DNA from: Schoenoplectus triqueter | Taxonomy: Eukaryota; Streptophyta; Magnoliopsida; Poales; Cyperaceae | Length of the DNA: 64,000 nt | NCBI GenBank assembly: GCA_964058805.1 | Contig: CAXKVV010000013.1 | Coordinates: 744,001-808,000, forward strand | Reading direction: 5' to 3' | Part shown: positions 46,954 through 58,185 of the stretch, piece by piece | Layout of the letters: the number at the start of each line of letters is the position of its first letter | Position numbering within the stretch: the stretch's first letter is position 1 | Made by a program: the position numbers and the translations under genes | The notes under the pieces: generated by a model | Seen by the model: only the letters and a program-made list of their open reading frames with translations | What the model was told of the DNA's origin: nothing | Database searches by the model: none

Positions 46954-47780
46954 CTGCATAGTTTTAGGTGCTAACAAGGTACAAGTCCAGCAACCACCAT
47001 ATTAAAAGTGATATATTTGGTTCATTTTATGACATGTTTGCAACTTACAAATATATTATATTCTAATTAATATACTGATTTAATTTATGTATGCAATTCT
47101 GAGACATTACTATTTAATAGGTGATACACCGGGGAAAAGCTGACATTCAAGACAAGCGTGCTAATGAAACAATCAAAATATACAGGATTTTTTACAAATA
47201 ACAAACCAGTAAGAACAAAGTTGTTGCTTGGTGTACTTTTGTTCGCTTTTAAATGTAAGGATTTTGGACTTAGGCTATTTTTTTTCTAATTAATCAAGTT
47301 ATTCTTTGTTGAATGGTATAGCTGGCACGAAGAAAAGAAATATTGTATAGCGCTTACCATGCTCCTTTATTTGTAGTTGATTTAATTGTTTGAAAGCTGC
47401 ATCACTCTTATTTATTTTCCAAAAATTAAAACAGGTGGAATGAATCAGTACACGTGGACAACTTCGTGTTCGCAAAATGTTTTTAATTTTCTTTTGTATA
47501 TTTTGGTTGCTTTATTACCGTTATTATTATTTTCCATCTTCGGTCAAGCAATTACTGGCGGAAATTCTCTGTTTCTTTCCTTTTTCTTTGAAAGATTTCG
47601 TTGTTTCTGGAAACATAATTTGAGAGAATCTCGTGAACTTTACCGAAAAGAGAACGCGATTAACGGTTTAAAAAAAAAAAAAAAAACTCTCTCTACCTAA
47701 ATTTTTATTTTTGAACAAAAAAATATAGCCTCTCTAATTAATTTTTTTATTTTTAATGAGAAAGTACGTCTATCTATATA
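46954..47780. other. 3' flank of the 5-phosphatase gene
   Basis: Presumed 3' untranslated region, then intergenic sequence with a poly-A run at about 47670-47685. The 104-codon frame at 47386-47700 is low-complexity and ends in the A run; it is not supported as a gene. Confidence 0.4.
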
Positions 47781-48370
47781 AATGAGTCAACATAGATATA
47801 TGACTCAGATATTTAGATATATAATTAAGTATTTAGATATGAAATTTAAATATTTAGATATGAGATTCATATATTTAGATATTTAAATATGTGACTCAAT
47901 TATGTAATAAAAAAAAGCATGAGAGAGAAAAAAATTTCGAAAAATAAAATCACATGGGAAAAAAATATATGGTAGATGAACTAGATGTTTAGATATGTAA
48001 ACTATGAATTTAGATAGGTGAATTATGTATTTAATTAGATGAACTAAGTACTTAGATAAATGAATTGGATATTTAGATAAATAAACTGAGTATTTAGATA
48101 AGTGAATTGAGTATTTAGATAAGTAAACTAGGTATTTTGATAGACGAACAAATACTTGGGTGATTCAGATATTTAGATAGATGAACTAGGTGTTTATATA
48201 AATAAATTATGTATTTAGATAGATGAGTAAGGTATTTAGATTGAAAATGTCAAACATTGCAAATAAATTAAGTATTTAGATATGAGAATCAGATATTTAA
48301 ATAAGTGAATTAGGTATTTTGATAGATGAGTCAAGTATATAGATAGGTGAATCAAATATTTAGATAAAAA
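47780..48370. repeat. Degenerate minisatellite, period about 20-24 bp
   Basis: The motif GTATTTAGATARRTGAAYTR is repeated some twenty-five times with small length changes (TATTTAGATAAGTGAATTGA, GTATTTAGATAAGTAAACTA, and so on). No coding frame. Confidence 0.85.
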
Positions 48371-48486
48371 AAAGTATTACATGGGTTGCATAGAAAAACA
48401 TATGTGATATATGAGAGAGAATAAGTTTTAGAAAATAAAAATGACTTGGATATATATATATAATAATGCTATGGTAATGCTCTATA

Positions 48487-48894
48487 TGAGTAATGCTATG
48501 GTGCTTCGCGAAGCAAAAAAAATTTTGTGCTTCGCGTCCGTATCTCGAATTTAAAAGTTCAAACGGCCGATCCAAACCGTTGAACATCATCTTCATATTG
48601 AAATATCCTTGGAGATCAAATTTTATATTTTTTTGAATTTTTTTGATATTTTTTAGATGGGTACAAAGTTTGTTGATCTAAAGATTTCTGTACCATCCAA
48701 AACAAGCGACTTTGTACCCATCTAAAAAATATCAAAAAAATTCAAAAAAATATAAAATTTGATCTCCAAGGATATTTCAATATGAAGATGATGCTTAATG
48801 GTTTGGATCGGCCGTTTGAACTTTTAAATTCGAGATACGGACGCGAAGCACAAAAAAATTTTTGCTTCGCGAAGCACCATAGCATTACTCTATA
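48487..48894. mobile_element. Near-perfect fold-back MITE (arms about 183 bp)
   Basis: Left arm 48487-48669 (TAATGCTATGGTGCTTCGCG ... ATGGGTACAAAGT) pairs with right arm 48709-48891 with only a few mismatches, around a 39-base centre. Each end holds the perfect palindrome TGCTTCGCGAAGCA (48502-48515, 48863-48876). TA repeats lie on both sides. It is the least diverged fold-back element in the window. The 78-codon frame inside is a by-product of the repeat. Confidence 0.9.
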
Positions 48895-49089
48895 TATATA
48901 TATATTAGGTATATAAATAAAAAAATAATAACATCACATGAGCTATATAAGAGCTATATAGAGAGTTATGTTGTACGAAAAATGAATGGGGAATTTCCTT
49001 AGGAGACAGGCTCATAAGATAAAAAGAAAATTTCTCAAAGCCTACTTTTGACAAAATATCGGGATCTATTTTCATAGATCATAGCATTT

Positions 49090-49310
49090 GCCATAGGGAG
49101 CGGGGTATCCGCAGTCCTTCAAATTGAAAAATTGATTTGAAGGGTTCGGGAATCGTTGATTTTACATCAGGATTTGTACTTTTAACAGACCCTGAGGTCT
49201 GAAATTCGCACTTTTAGTAATTATTATGAATCGCAATGCAAAATCAACGGTTTCGAACCCTTCAAACTAATTTTTTGGTTCGAAGGATTGCGGATATAAC
49301 CCGAGCGCTT
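49090..49310. repeat. Inverted repeat, unclassified
   Basis: GTATCCGCAGTCCTTCAAAT ... TTTGAAGGGTTCGGGAATCG pairs with CGGTTTCGAACCCTTCAAAC ... TTCGAAGGATTGCGGATAT. A half copy is at 31690-31860. Ends and target duplication are not clear. Confidence 0.6.
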
Positions 49311-50211
49311 TGACATATTCTTCTAGTGCAAGGATTACAAAAATTTAAAACATAAATGTCAAAAATTTGTAATGACAGCGAACTAACGAATTATAATGAA
49401 TAAACAAGATAAGTGCTCCTTTTCTTTTTGAATAGGGCCGTAGTGTAGGTGAAAAAAAATTAATTGATAAGGATTTAATAACAAGATTTAACACAAATGA
49501 TGACGAGCATCGCATATTTACTTAATACAAAGAATAAAAAAATAAAATAAATCTTCAATCTTATCAGAAGGGACAACCGAAAATCGTTTGAGCTATAATG
49601 ACGTATTCAACCCTAGTATCTTTAAATGCTTTTGCTAAACTAATTGAACATACCTAATTCACTTGTGACTTGTGACACGCAAGAAAATATTGTTTTTTCC
49701 TAAATAAATAATTTATTTCCAATTCATTTGGAAGGAAAATATAAAAAACAAAAATTAACCTTATTTATCAAAACTGCTCACACATTCTACTGTTCACAAA
49801 ATTTCAAAAGTCCGGATCAATTAGTATTAGACAATTTTTATGTTGTTTGATATTACAGAAGATATGAATCATAAAAAATAACTAAATAACTAAATAATTT
49901 ATTAATTAAAATCACATTACCGTGTGAAAAAGAAAAATTCTCCTTGAGCTCATTATTAAAATAAAGCATTATATATCATAATTATATCATATGTGGATGC
50001 TTAAGTAACGTATTATTCTATAGAAGATATCTAATAGTATTTTAATATCATTTTTTTATAGTGTACACGTGCTTCGCCCTTCGAGTAAAAAGAATAATAC
50101 TTTGATCTTTTTTTAAGTATCTGTATATCGTGTCGAAAGCATTTTGCTTTTCTATTTATTTCATGCGTTTCATCTTATAACAATAACAAAGGCTGAATTT
50201 GTAACCTGTTT
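49311..50211. other. AT-rich intergenic sequence
   Basis: No gene or repeat that I can support. Confidence 0.35.
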
Positions 50212-50219
50212 AACATCCA

Positions 50220-50662
50220 CATGGGCGGACGCAGGATTTTAGTCGGGGGGGGGGGGGGGCAAATATCGGACTGTAATAGTTTATCGGGTTTAAATCCATT
50301 AACTAATCGGGTACTAAATAAAAAAATAATAATTTAATATATATTCTTACCTAATAAAAAATTTATTAGAATAATAACATTTTATATATTAAAAATAATA
50401 ATAAAATAAAGCTCAAAGTAATAGATAATGAAGTTGATGAAGAAAATTTTCGTCTATAAAATTTTATATTTTGATATTTTTGCATAATTATTTCATTATA
50501 TATGATATTAAATATTTTTTTCTCAATAAAATTAATCAGATAATCCAGAGGGGCCAAAAAAATTTCCAGGGGGGGGGGGCAAACTACCGAAAATATTACC
50601 GAAAAGTACTGTTTTTCAAAATCCAGGGGGGGGGGGGGCGAGGAACTATGGATCCGCCCCTG
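50220..50662. mobile_element. hAT MITE (CAGGGGCGGA family), copy 2
   Basis: It starts CATGGGCGGACGCAGG and ends ATGGATCCGCCCCTG, flanked by perfect 8-bp duplications AACATCCA (50212-50219, 50663-50670). The interior matches the copies at 8930 and 52815 and carries three long G runs (about 50246, 50570 and 50626). Confidence 0.92.
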
Positions 50663-50670
50663 AACATCCA

Positions 50671-51580
50671 AGTATAAGATCTGAATTTGCAATTATTGCA
50701 TGATGAAGAATGGTCATATATATTATGGCTGATTGTTAAAAGATCATGAAAAAAATAGAAGGCATATTAAGACATCTTCAAACGAGACTAAGATAACTGA
50801 AATTTATGATAATGGTGTGTTTTAGGGGGTTTGTTTTATTTATTTTAGGATGATATTTTGTGTTAAGGAGGAGGATTGTTAGATATGTTTGTTTTCTCAT
50901 CATCTATTTACAATAGATTAATTTTTGTATGTCTCTCTTCTCATCATCTATTTACAACAGATTAATTTTCATCATGTTATCATGTATAGCATATGATGTT
51001 AAGGAGGAAGTTTTCATACTTTAGGATTTTTAGGAATCTTATTTTATTATAAATGGGTCTCTTGTAACCTATATAATATTATTAACCTTCCTCAAATCAT
51101 GTCAAGATAATATAATTAACCTTCCTCATAATATCTGCCTCTTATTTTTCTTTTTGATCAAGTTTTTCTTCCATTATCCTTAGCAAACTAGTATCAGAAC
51201 TTCCATTAAGTCCAATAAATTATTCACCACTGATTTGGAGATCGTAACCTCTCCACATCTTTCCTCTCCACCTTTGACTAGGAAGCACGCCCTTATATAA
51301 CTGTCTTATAATGATAAAAAAATAACATAAAAATAAAATAGAAAATATATCATACATGTGGATATTTAATTGCGTGTTTATATTTTTAAATAATTATTTA
51401 CTCTCTATGAAATTAAAATTCATAAAGCATAAATATTTTAAATATGAATCAAAATATAGGAGAGTATTTTGATGATTTCACACTTGAAAATAAACTATTT
51501 AATAGTTTGTTAATTAATTGCTACATGCGTGATTATCACGAGTTGGATGGTTGTCATGCACGCACAGGGTTGGAGGAAGT
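50671..51580. other. Intergenic sequence, one short direct repeat
   Basis: TCTCATCATCTATTTACAAY AGATTAATTTT occurs twice (about 50893 and 50938). No gene seen. Confidence 0.4.
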
Positions 51581-51589
51581 GGTTGTATG

Positions 51590-51989
51590 TAGGGGTGTCA
51601 ATGGGTCGGGTCCGGGTCGGATTATATTATTTTATTATTTTTGTTGATCCAACCCGAACCTGATCAGATTAAATTCGAATCAAAAAATTTTGATCCATAT
51701 CCGACCTGATCCGTGTAAAATAATTAATTATTTTTATATAAATTTAAGTAATTAAATATTAATTAATTTATAATTAATAGTAATTAATATATATTTAAGT
51801 TTTAATTAGTACTAAATCATAAAATTACTTTAAAAAATATAATTAATTGGGTCGGGTCGGGTTGACCCGAACCAGACCCGATCCGATTCAGATCAAAAAA
51901 ATCAAACCCATACTCGACCCATTTATTTTCGGGTCATGTTGGATCGGGTCGGGTTAACCCGTCGGGTTGGGTCAATAATTGACACCCTA
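51590..51989. mobile_element. Small hAT element (400 bp) rich in GGGTC repeats
   Basis: It starts TAGGGGTGTCAATGGGTCGG and ends GTCAATAATTGACACCCTA, flanked by GTTGTATG (51582-51589) and ATTGTATG (51990-51997), 7 of 8 matching. GGGTCGGGT / ACCCGAACC arrays sit inside both ends, the middle is AT-rich. Same end type as 5451-5801. Confidence 0.85.
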
Positions 51990-51997
51990 ATTGTATG

Positions 51998-52806
51998 TTT
52001 GAACGAAATTTCGGCGACTAACCTATTGCAATTAGAAATTTTAGAAGGATCTCCTCCCCCATTTTTTTTTAATTTTATATGAGACGAGAACTTGGATTGA
52101 AATTAATGCTTCTTTTATTTGAAAATTTATTCTGCTCTTTTTTTTGAATAAATATTCTGATAAATTCGGCAAAATTTTGACAATTTTTGTGAGAATTAAA
52201 CCTACATCTTATGAAGGAAGCGACATCTGTTTCTGTATTGTGCTCGTCCTTTCATTATCATATATTCATATCATATTGAGATATAAATATGCAAATCATT
52301 GTGGATAAATAACGAATGCGCTGACAGGTGCAAATAAATATACAATCCAAACTCAAGATAATAATTTTGATGGTTGCACGGGTTACGTCAGAGTAAATCC
52401 AAATACATAACGACGGGCCTTGTTTTAGTGAAATTCAACGGGCCCCACAAAACATGTTGAGAGAATTAAGCCTCTTGCCCGTTTACGTGTATGATGTTTC
52501 ATATCAGCTCAAAGAAATGAAATGATTGAACATTTGAAATGCATTTGGCGACAAAAGTGTCATTAGTATTCTATAGTTTCTGTACCAAAATATCAGGATA
52601 TAGGAAAGACCCAAGTATTGATTTGAGGAATTTCAAAGCAAAAGATATAGATCTTGCGTACAAAATATTGTATTTCATGTGTATTAATTAGGCCTCGTAC
52701 TAAAAAATATAGTCGAAAATTTGAAGAGAGGGTACATACCTGACTCGACAATTAATCATCATAACACGGAATAACGCGTTAATTGTGCGTGCATGTCTTG
52801 TTTTGT
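51998..52806. other. Intergenic sequence, nothing recognised
   Basis: No frame with a recognisable domain and no repeat partner in the window. Confidence 0.35.
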
Positions 52807-52814
52807 GTCTCGAC

Positions 52815-53251
52815 GCGGATCTAGAATTTTGATTAGGGGGTAATTATCGGATTGTAATGGATTATCGGGTTCAAACTCATTAACTAATCGGGTACTAAAT
52901 AAAAAAATAATAATTTAATATATATACTTAACTAATAATTTTTTTATTAAATAATAATATTTTATATATTAAAATAATAATAAAATAAAGCTCAAAATAA
53001 TAGATAATCAAGTTGATGAACAAAATTTTCGACTAAGTAACTTTATATTTTGATATCTTTACATAATTATTTTATTATGTACGGTATTAAATATTTTTTC
53101 TCAATAAAAATAACTAGACAATTCAAGGGGGGGGGGGGCGAAAAAAATTTCCAGAGGGGAGGGCCAATTACCGAAAACATTACCGAAAATCACTATTTTT
53201 CAAAATTCAGGGGGGCACGTGCCCCCCTGGATTACATTGGGTCCGCCCCTG
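52815..53251. mobile_element. hAT MITE (CAGGGGCGGA family), copy 3, left tip missing
   Basis: Flanked by perfect 8-bp duplications GTCTCGAC (52807-52814, 53252-53259). The right end GGGTCCGCCCCTG is complete. The left end starts GCGGATCTAGAATTTTG and lacks the first bases (CAGGG) seen in copy 1. The interior matches copies 1 and 2. Confidence 0.88.
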
Positions 53252-53259
53252 GTCTCGAC

Positions 53260-54289
53260 CAAACAATTAATTAACATAAATTAATACCGCGTTAATTCAA
53301 TCTCTACAATTAATAATTTCTTTTGCGTGTACGAAATTCAACGGAATTAATATCATGGCTTTTCTATGGATGGGATCAGTGAACACTGAGGGGCCTTTCT
53401 TACGCAGACTATAATTAAAAGAAAAGAGAGAACATTTTTTTAGTCTCTAAATATTTTTTGAAAAAAACAAATAAATTCTTAAAATTTTATTTATATTGAG
53501 TCGATCCTCAAACTTTTTAAAACTATCAAATTGATTCTCAAACTCATAAAAAAAAATCAAATTGAGCCTCTAACATTAAACTACTTTGAGATAAAAATAA
53601 ATTTTTTTTCCCAAAATCGTACTTCAATATCATTATTATACGTGTATCTTTCATTTTGCAGTGGTCATACAAGTAGACTTGTGACCATATTTTCTTCCGT
53701 GTGGGATCCTTCACAACTATTGTTTTTGATAATCTTAATAATTAATTTTATATAAATTTATAAAATTCTCTTAAAGTTGGAAAATAAATTAGAAACACAT
53801 TCTTATTCATAGATTGTTTGTAAAAGTTTCATACAATTTGAGTGCCATTTGATTATTCATAAAAATCATTAAATTTAAACCCTCAAAATAATCATATAAT
53901 TTTGATGACCTTTAATGAAATAATAAATGACATTCAAATTATCTCAAATTTAAAACATAATCAATTCATAAGATTAAAAATATACTTATAATTTTTTTTT
54001 ATTTTTTTAAAGATTTATATGAAATTAATTATCTAAATTTTAAGATAAATAGTTGCAGCGGGTCCCGACCTCCACCTAAAAGGTAATATGGTCACTCTAG
54101 TCAAGCAACTTTTAGCTTATCAATGATATCTTGCCACGCAAGAGCGCAGAGGTGTAATCAAAAGCCATCGGTAGGATCGTCCAATCAAGAAAATAAAATA
54201 TTTCAATAAAAAAATATTTTTTATTATATAAATTTTATTTTTCAGTGAATCAAAGAAGTCGCCGACGGACATATACTATAGTACCGCCG
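53260..54289. other. Intergenic sequence with a MITE fragment
   Basis: At about 53800-54055, AATTTGAGTGCCATTTGATT, TCAAATTATCTCAAATTTAA and TTTTTTTAAAGATTTATATG resemble a worn copy of the GATCACTTGA fold-back family. No gene. Confidence 0.35.
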
Positions 54290-54680
54290 CTACAAGAGAA
54301 TATGCAAGATTTTGATCAGAGAGTCATTAATCAAAATAAAATGATATATTAGATTCAAACTCAATAATTTAACTTACATTCTTATCTAATAAAAAACTAT
54401 AAAAATAATATTCTTTTACATATTAAAAATAACAACAAAGTAAAATTTAAAATAATAAATAATCAAGTAGATAATGAAAACTTTTCTTTACGGAATTTAA
54501 TATTTTAAAATATTTTCATAATTCTTTCATTATTTATAGTGTTAAATACTTTTTTCTCAATTAAAATAATTAAACAATGGAATGAGCTCTTAAATTAAAT
54601 CTAGATAATTATATTAGTAAAATCTTAATTTAAAAATATTATTTTTCAAAATTTAGGAAAATCGGCTGACCCCTAACCTC
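54290..54680. repeat. Decayed copy of the CAGGGGCGGA hAT MITE
   Basis: TTAACTTACATTCTTATCTAATAA-like, AATAATAAATAATCAAGTAG and TACTTTTTTCTCAATTAAAA blocks match copies 1-3 in order. The ends have lost the CAGGGGCGGA signature. Confidence 0.6.
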
Positions 54681-54896
54681 ACCTAAGTTGCCACGTGTTA
54701 ATTTTATCACTAAAATTATTTTTTATTGAAAAGAACTCTATTCTACTGATGTTTGGAAGTCATAGGGTAAGCCATTCCCCCATGATTCCGCCCCAGTATG
54801 ATTTTGTGTATATACTATGTAAAAAGATGAAATTTATTGCTAAAGTTTTACGTATACACCGACCTAGACCTATGCACTTTGTTTGGGACTCATAGA

Positions 54897-56765
54897 ATAA
54901 TAAAAGTAAAAATATAATTACTATTATATTATTATGATTATGATTACGTTTATTATTATTTTATTATATTGTATTATATTATTATATTATGATTATAGTT
55001 ATGATTATATTATTATTATATTATTATGATTATTTATTATTATTATTATATTATAATTATAATTTTTATTATATTATTATTATATTATGATTATGGTTAT
55101 ATTATTGTATTAGTATGATTATGATTATTATTTAATTATGTTGTATTATTTAATTATGTTGTATTATATTATTATATTATGATTATATTATTAAAATTAT
55201 GATTTATTATTATTATATTATTATTGTAATTATGATTATAATTATAATTATAATTTTATTATTATAGTTTATTATTATAATATTATGATATTATGATTAT
55301 GTTTTTGTTTTTATTATATTATTATGATCAACTATGAATATTATTATTTATTATGATTATTATGATTATTATTCTTATTTTACTAGTATTATCATCATCA
55401 TCATCATCATCATTGTTAGTATCATAATTATTCATATTTTTAACTATTGTGATTAATATTTGCCAAACGATATTGTCACTCTTCCGAATAGTCAAGAATA
55501 TCACTATCACTCTTCCAAAAAGATACTATGCTATCATTCTTCCCAAAGGGAGTGTTTGGCACTCAATGAAATAACAAAAAGTTGGAATATAATAGCTATT
55601 CTGACGAATTAATTTGCCAAACGAATTTTAGACTAAGTAGAAGAGTGCGGAATATTGCTAATCTGGTATACCAACTTATAGGTGGAATACCGGATTAGCT
55701 CTCGTCGGAATATCGATTATTGTTTGATTATATTATATTATATTATTATATTATGATTATGATTAAGATTTAGTATTATTATATTATTATATTATATTTA
55801 TGATTATAATTTATTATTATATTAATATTATGATTATTATCATTATATTATTATTATTATCATTATTGTTATTATATTATCGTTATCATTAGTATTATTA
55901 TACTATTTATTATTATTATAAATATAATTCTAATATTATATTATTATATTATAAATATAAATATAATTATTTTATTATTAAATTATTATGATCAAAATTA
56001 TTTATTATTATATTATTATATTATGATGATTATGATTATGATTATTATTACTTATTTTTTTTATTATGTTGAATTATATTATTATATGTTGATTATAGTG
56101 ATGATTAATTTATTATTTTATTATTATAATTATAATTAATTATAATTATTTTTATGATTATGATTATATTTTTATTATTATATTATTATGATTATGATTA
56201 TGGTTATATTATTATGATTATGACTATAATTATTATTATTATTATTATCATGATTATGATTATGATTATTATATTATGATTATATTATTAAAATTATGAT
56301 TACTTATTATTATTATTATATTATTATAATTATGATTGTAATTATAATTTATTATTATTATATTACTATATTATGATTATGTTTATATTTTTATTATATT
56401 AATATTATAATATTATTATTTATTATGATTATTTTTTATTACTTGATTATTATTTTATTATGTTGTATTATATTATTATATGTTGATTATAGTTATATTT
56501 AATTTATTATGATATTATTATAATTATAATTATTTATAATTATTTTTATGATTATGATTATATTTTGATTATTATATTATTATGATTATGATTATGGTTA
56601 TATTATTATGATTATGACTATAATTATTATTATCATGATTATGATTATGATTATTATATTATGATTATTTTATTAAAATTATGATTACTTATTATTATTA
56701 TATTATTATAATTATGATTATAATTATAAAATTTTATTATTATATTACTATATTATGTTTATATT
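54897..56765. repeat. A/T simple-repeat field (ATT / GATTAT units), about 1.9 kb
   Basis: Nearly unbroken TTATTATTA and ATGATTATGATTATA sequence, interrupted at about 55440-55720 by unique sequence holding two short ATTCTTCC/ACTCTTCC repeats. The last third shows higher-order structure (separate entry). The strand asymmetry is clear: T with A but G almost only as TGATTA on the plus strand. Confidence 0.9.
56064..56760. repeat. Higher-order duplication (about 394 bp) in the A/T field
   Basis: Blocks starting TTATGTTGAATTATATTATT (about 56064) and TTATGTTGTATTATATTATT (about 56458) run in parallel. They share the order ATATGTTGATTATAG, ATTATGGTTATATTATTATG, ATGACTATAATTATTATT, ATCATGATTATGATTATG and AAAATTATGATTACTTATT. 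Confidence 0.75.
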
Positions 56766-57163
56766 CCTAAATAGTTAAAAGACTTGTCGACTTGAATAAT
56801 TCTTCAATTATGTACGTGAATAATTCTTCAGTTATGTCGACTTTTTGTTAATATAAATTATGTATTAGAAAATTTTATTTTATCATAAAAATATTATGTA
56901 AAATTTATTTTTTACATGGTTAATATGTATAAATGTTTAAATGCACTATGAACTTGGAAAAAGATTATTAATTCCACGTCTGGTAGCTCTCATAATTGTG
57001 AATGGTGACAGGTACAATAATCCTATTTGTTTCGATCCGAAAAAAAGATACAATAGGATCAATAATTAACGGGAACAATTTGCTCTCTTCCTCTCTAAAT
57101 CTAGTCAAGGGGGTGCCAACTGCCAAGGCTCGTGTTTCTTCCATGTCTCTCAAAAGGACCAGG

Positions 57164-57345
57164 CAATAGTGGAGCTTGGGAGGAAATTAAGAGAAATAAT
57201 GAGATTTAATTATTTATATTAAGTTATTAGAGAGGTCAATTATATGTTTAAGTATAATTTTATTTAGAAAATTAATATTAATATATTATTTTGAGTTTAA
57301 TAAAGAGGCCATAACCCAATTTATTATAGGGAAGCTCCGCCCCTG
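57164..57345. mobile_element. Short hAT MITE (182 bp)
   Basis: It starts CAATAGTGGAGCTTGGGAGG and ends AAGCTCCGCCCCTG, imperfect inverted ends. The flanks GGACCAGG (57156-57163) and AGACCAGG (57346-57353) match at 7 of 8 positions. The interior is AT-rich. Confidence 0.75.
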
Positions 57346-57353
57346 AGACCAGG

Positions 57354-58182
57354 CACTACCTCCTCAGGTCATGTGGACCATTTCACTCTTGAATGGGGGA
57401 ACTCATCGTAGTTAAATAGCGCTGCCAATGCACCAATTTATGTTTGGGTGGCTGATCCCCGAGTGGTTTAAAAATATCTAAAAAATATTTATAATTTTAA
57501 AAAAAATCAGAAATTTATTTATCTGTCCCTCTAATATTTTTTTTCTTGTAGTAAATGTCTGACTCATTCAGTCTCGGCTCCCCAATTTAAAACCTTGGCT
57601 CCACCTCTTTATCCATATCATCCGCGGAGCTGAATAAACAGCTCCACAAGTTTTTTTATTTTTATTTTTGAACAGTCATATGAAGTATAATAGTGAACTG
57701 ATAAAAAAAAGTGCAAAGAACAAATGAGGATTAGCCCATTATCAAAATTCCTGCTGTAACGTGTATCAATTGCTTGAACTCGACTACACTCATGTAAGTA
57801 ACTTGCCCGCATCATAGATTTTCGGACTTTATAATATATTATTATTATTTTTTTTATATTTTTGTTCAAAGGACTTAATATTCTATATTCATTTTGTATA
57901 TATTTTAATAATATTTTTATGAAGTATAAAAACATTAATTGAATAAACATATAAAAAGTTTATTGCATTTACAAGTAATAGATATCAATATCTGAAATCA
58001 GTGATATTTTGTGTTTTGGGCAATTTTCACTCTATTGGCAGTTCCAAATTTTTATGAAATATTAATATGTTATAGAGCGTTTTGATCATTTTCAAAAAAA
58101 TATAAAAACTTTAAATTTTGACAAATTATGAGAAAATTATGAGCGTGAGAATTTAATGCTTACGGATGTAACGCACACTGAG
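57354..58182. other. Intergenic sequence, nothing firm
   Basis: GTGGCTGATCCCCGAGTGG (about 57450) and CAGTCTCGGCTCCCCAATTT (about 57570) could be ends of another small hAT element, but I see no target duplication. Confidence 0.3.
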
Positions 58183-58185
58183 TAT

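Noticed and set aside
48360..48596. 78-codon frame over the MITE arm
   Set aside because: It lies in the fold-back arm and minisatellite edge and has no domain.
57360..57610. A further small hAT element
   Set aside because: GTGGCTGATCCCCGAG and CTCGGCTCCCCAA look like paired ends, but no 8-bp duplication or tip could be fixed.
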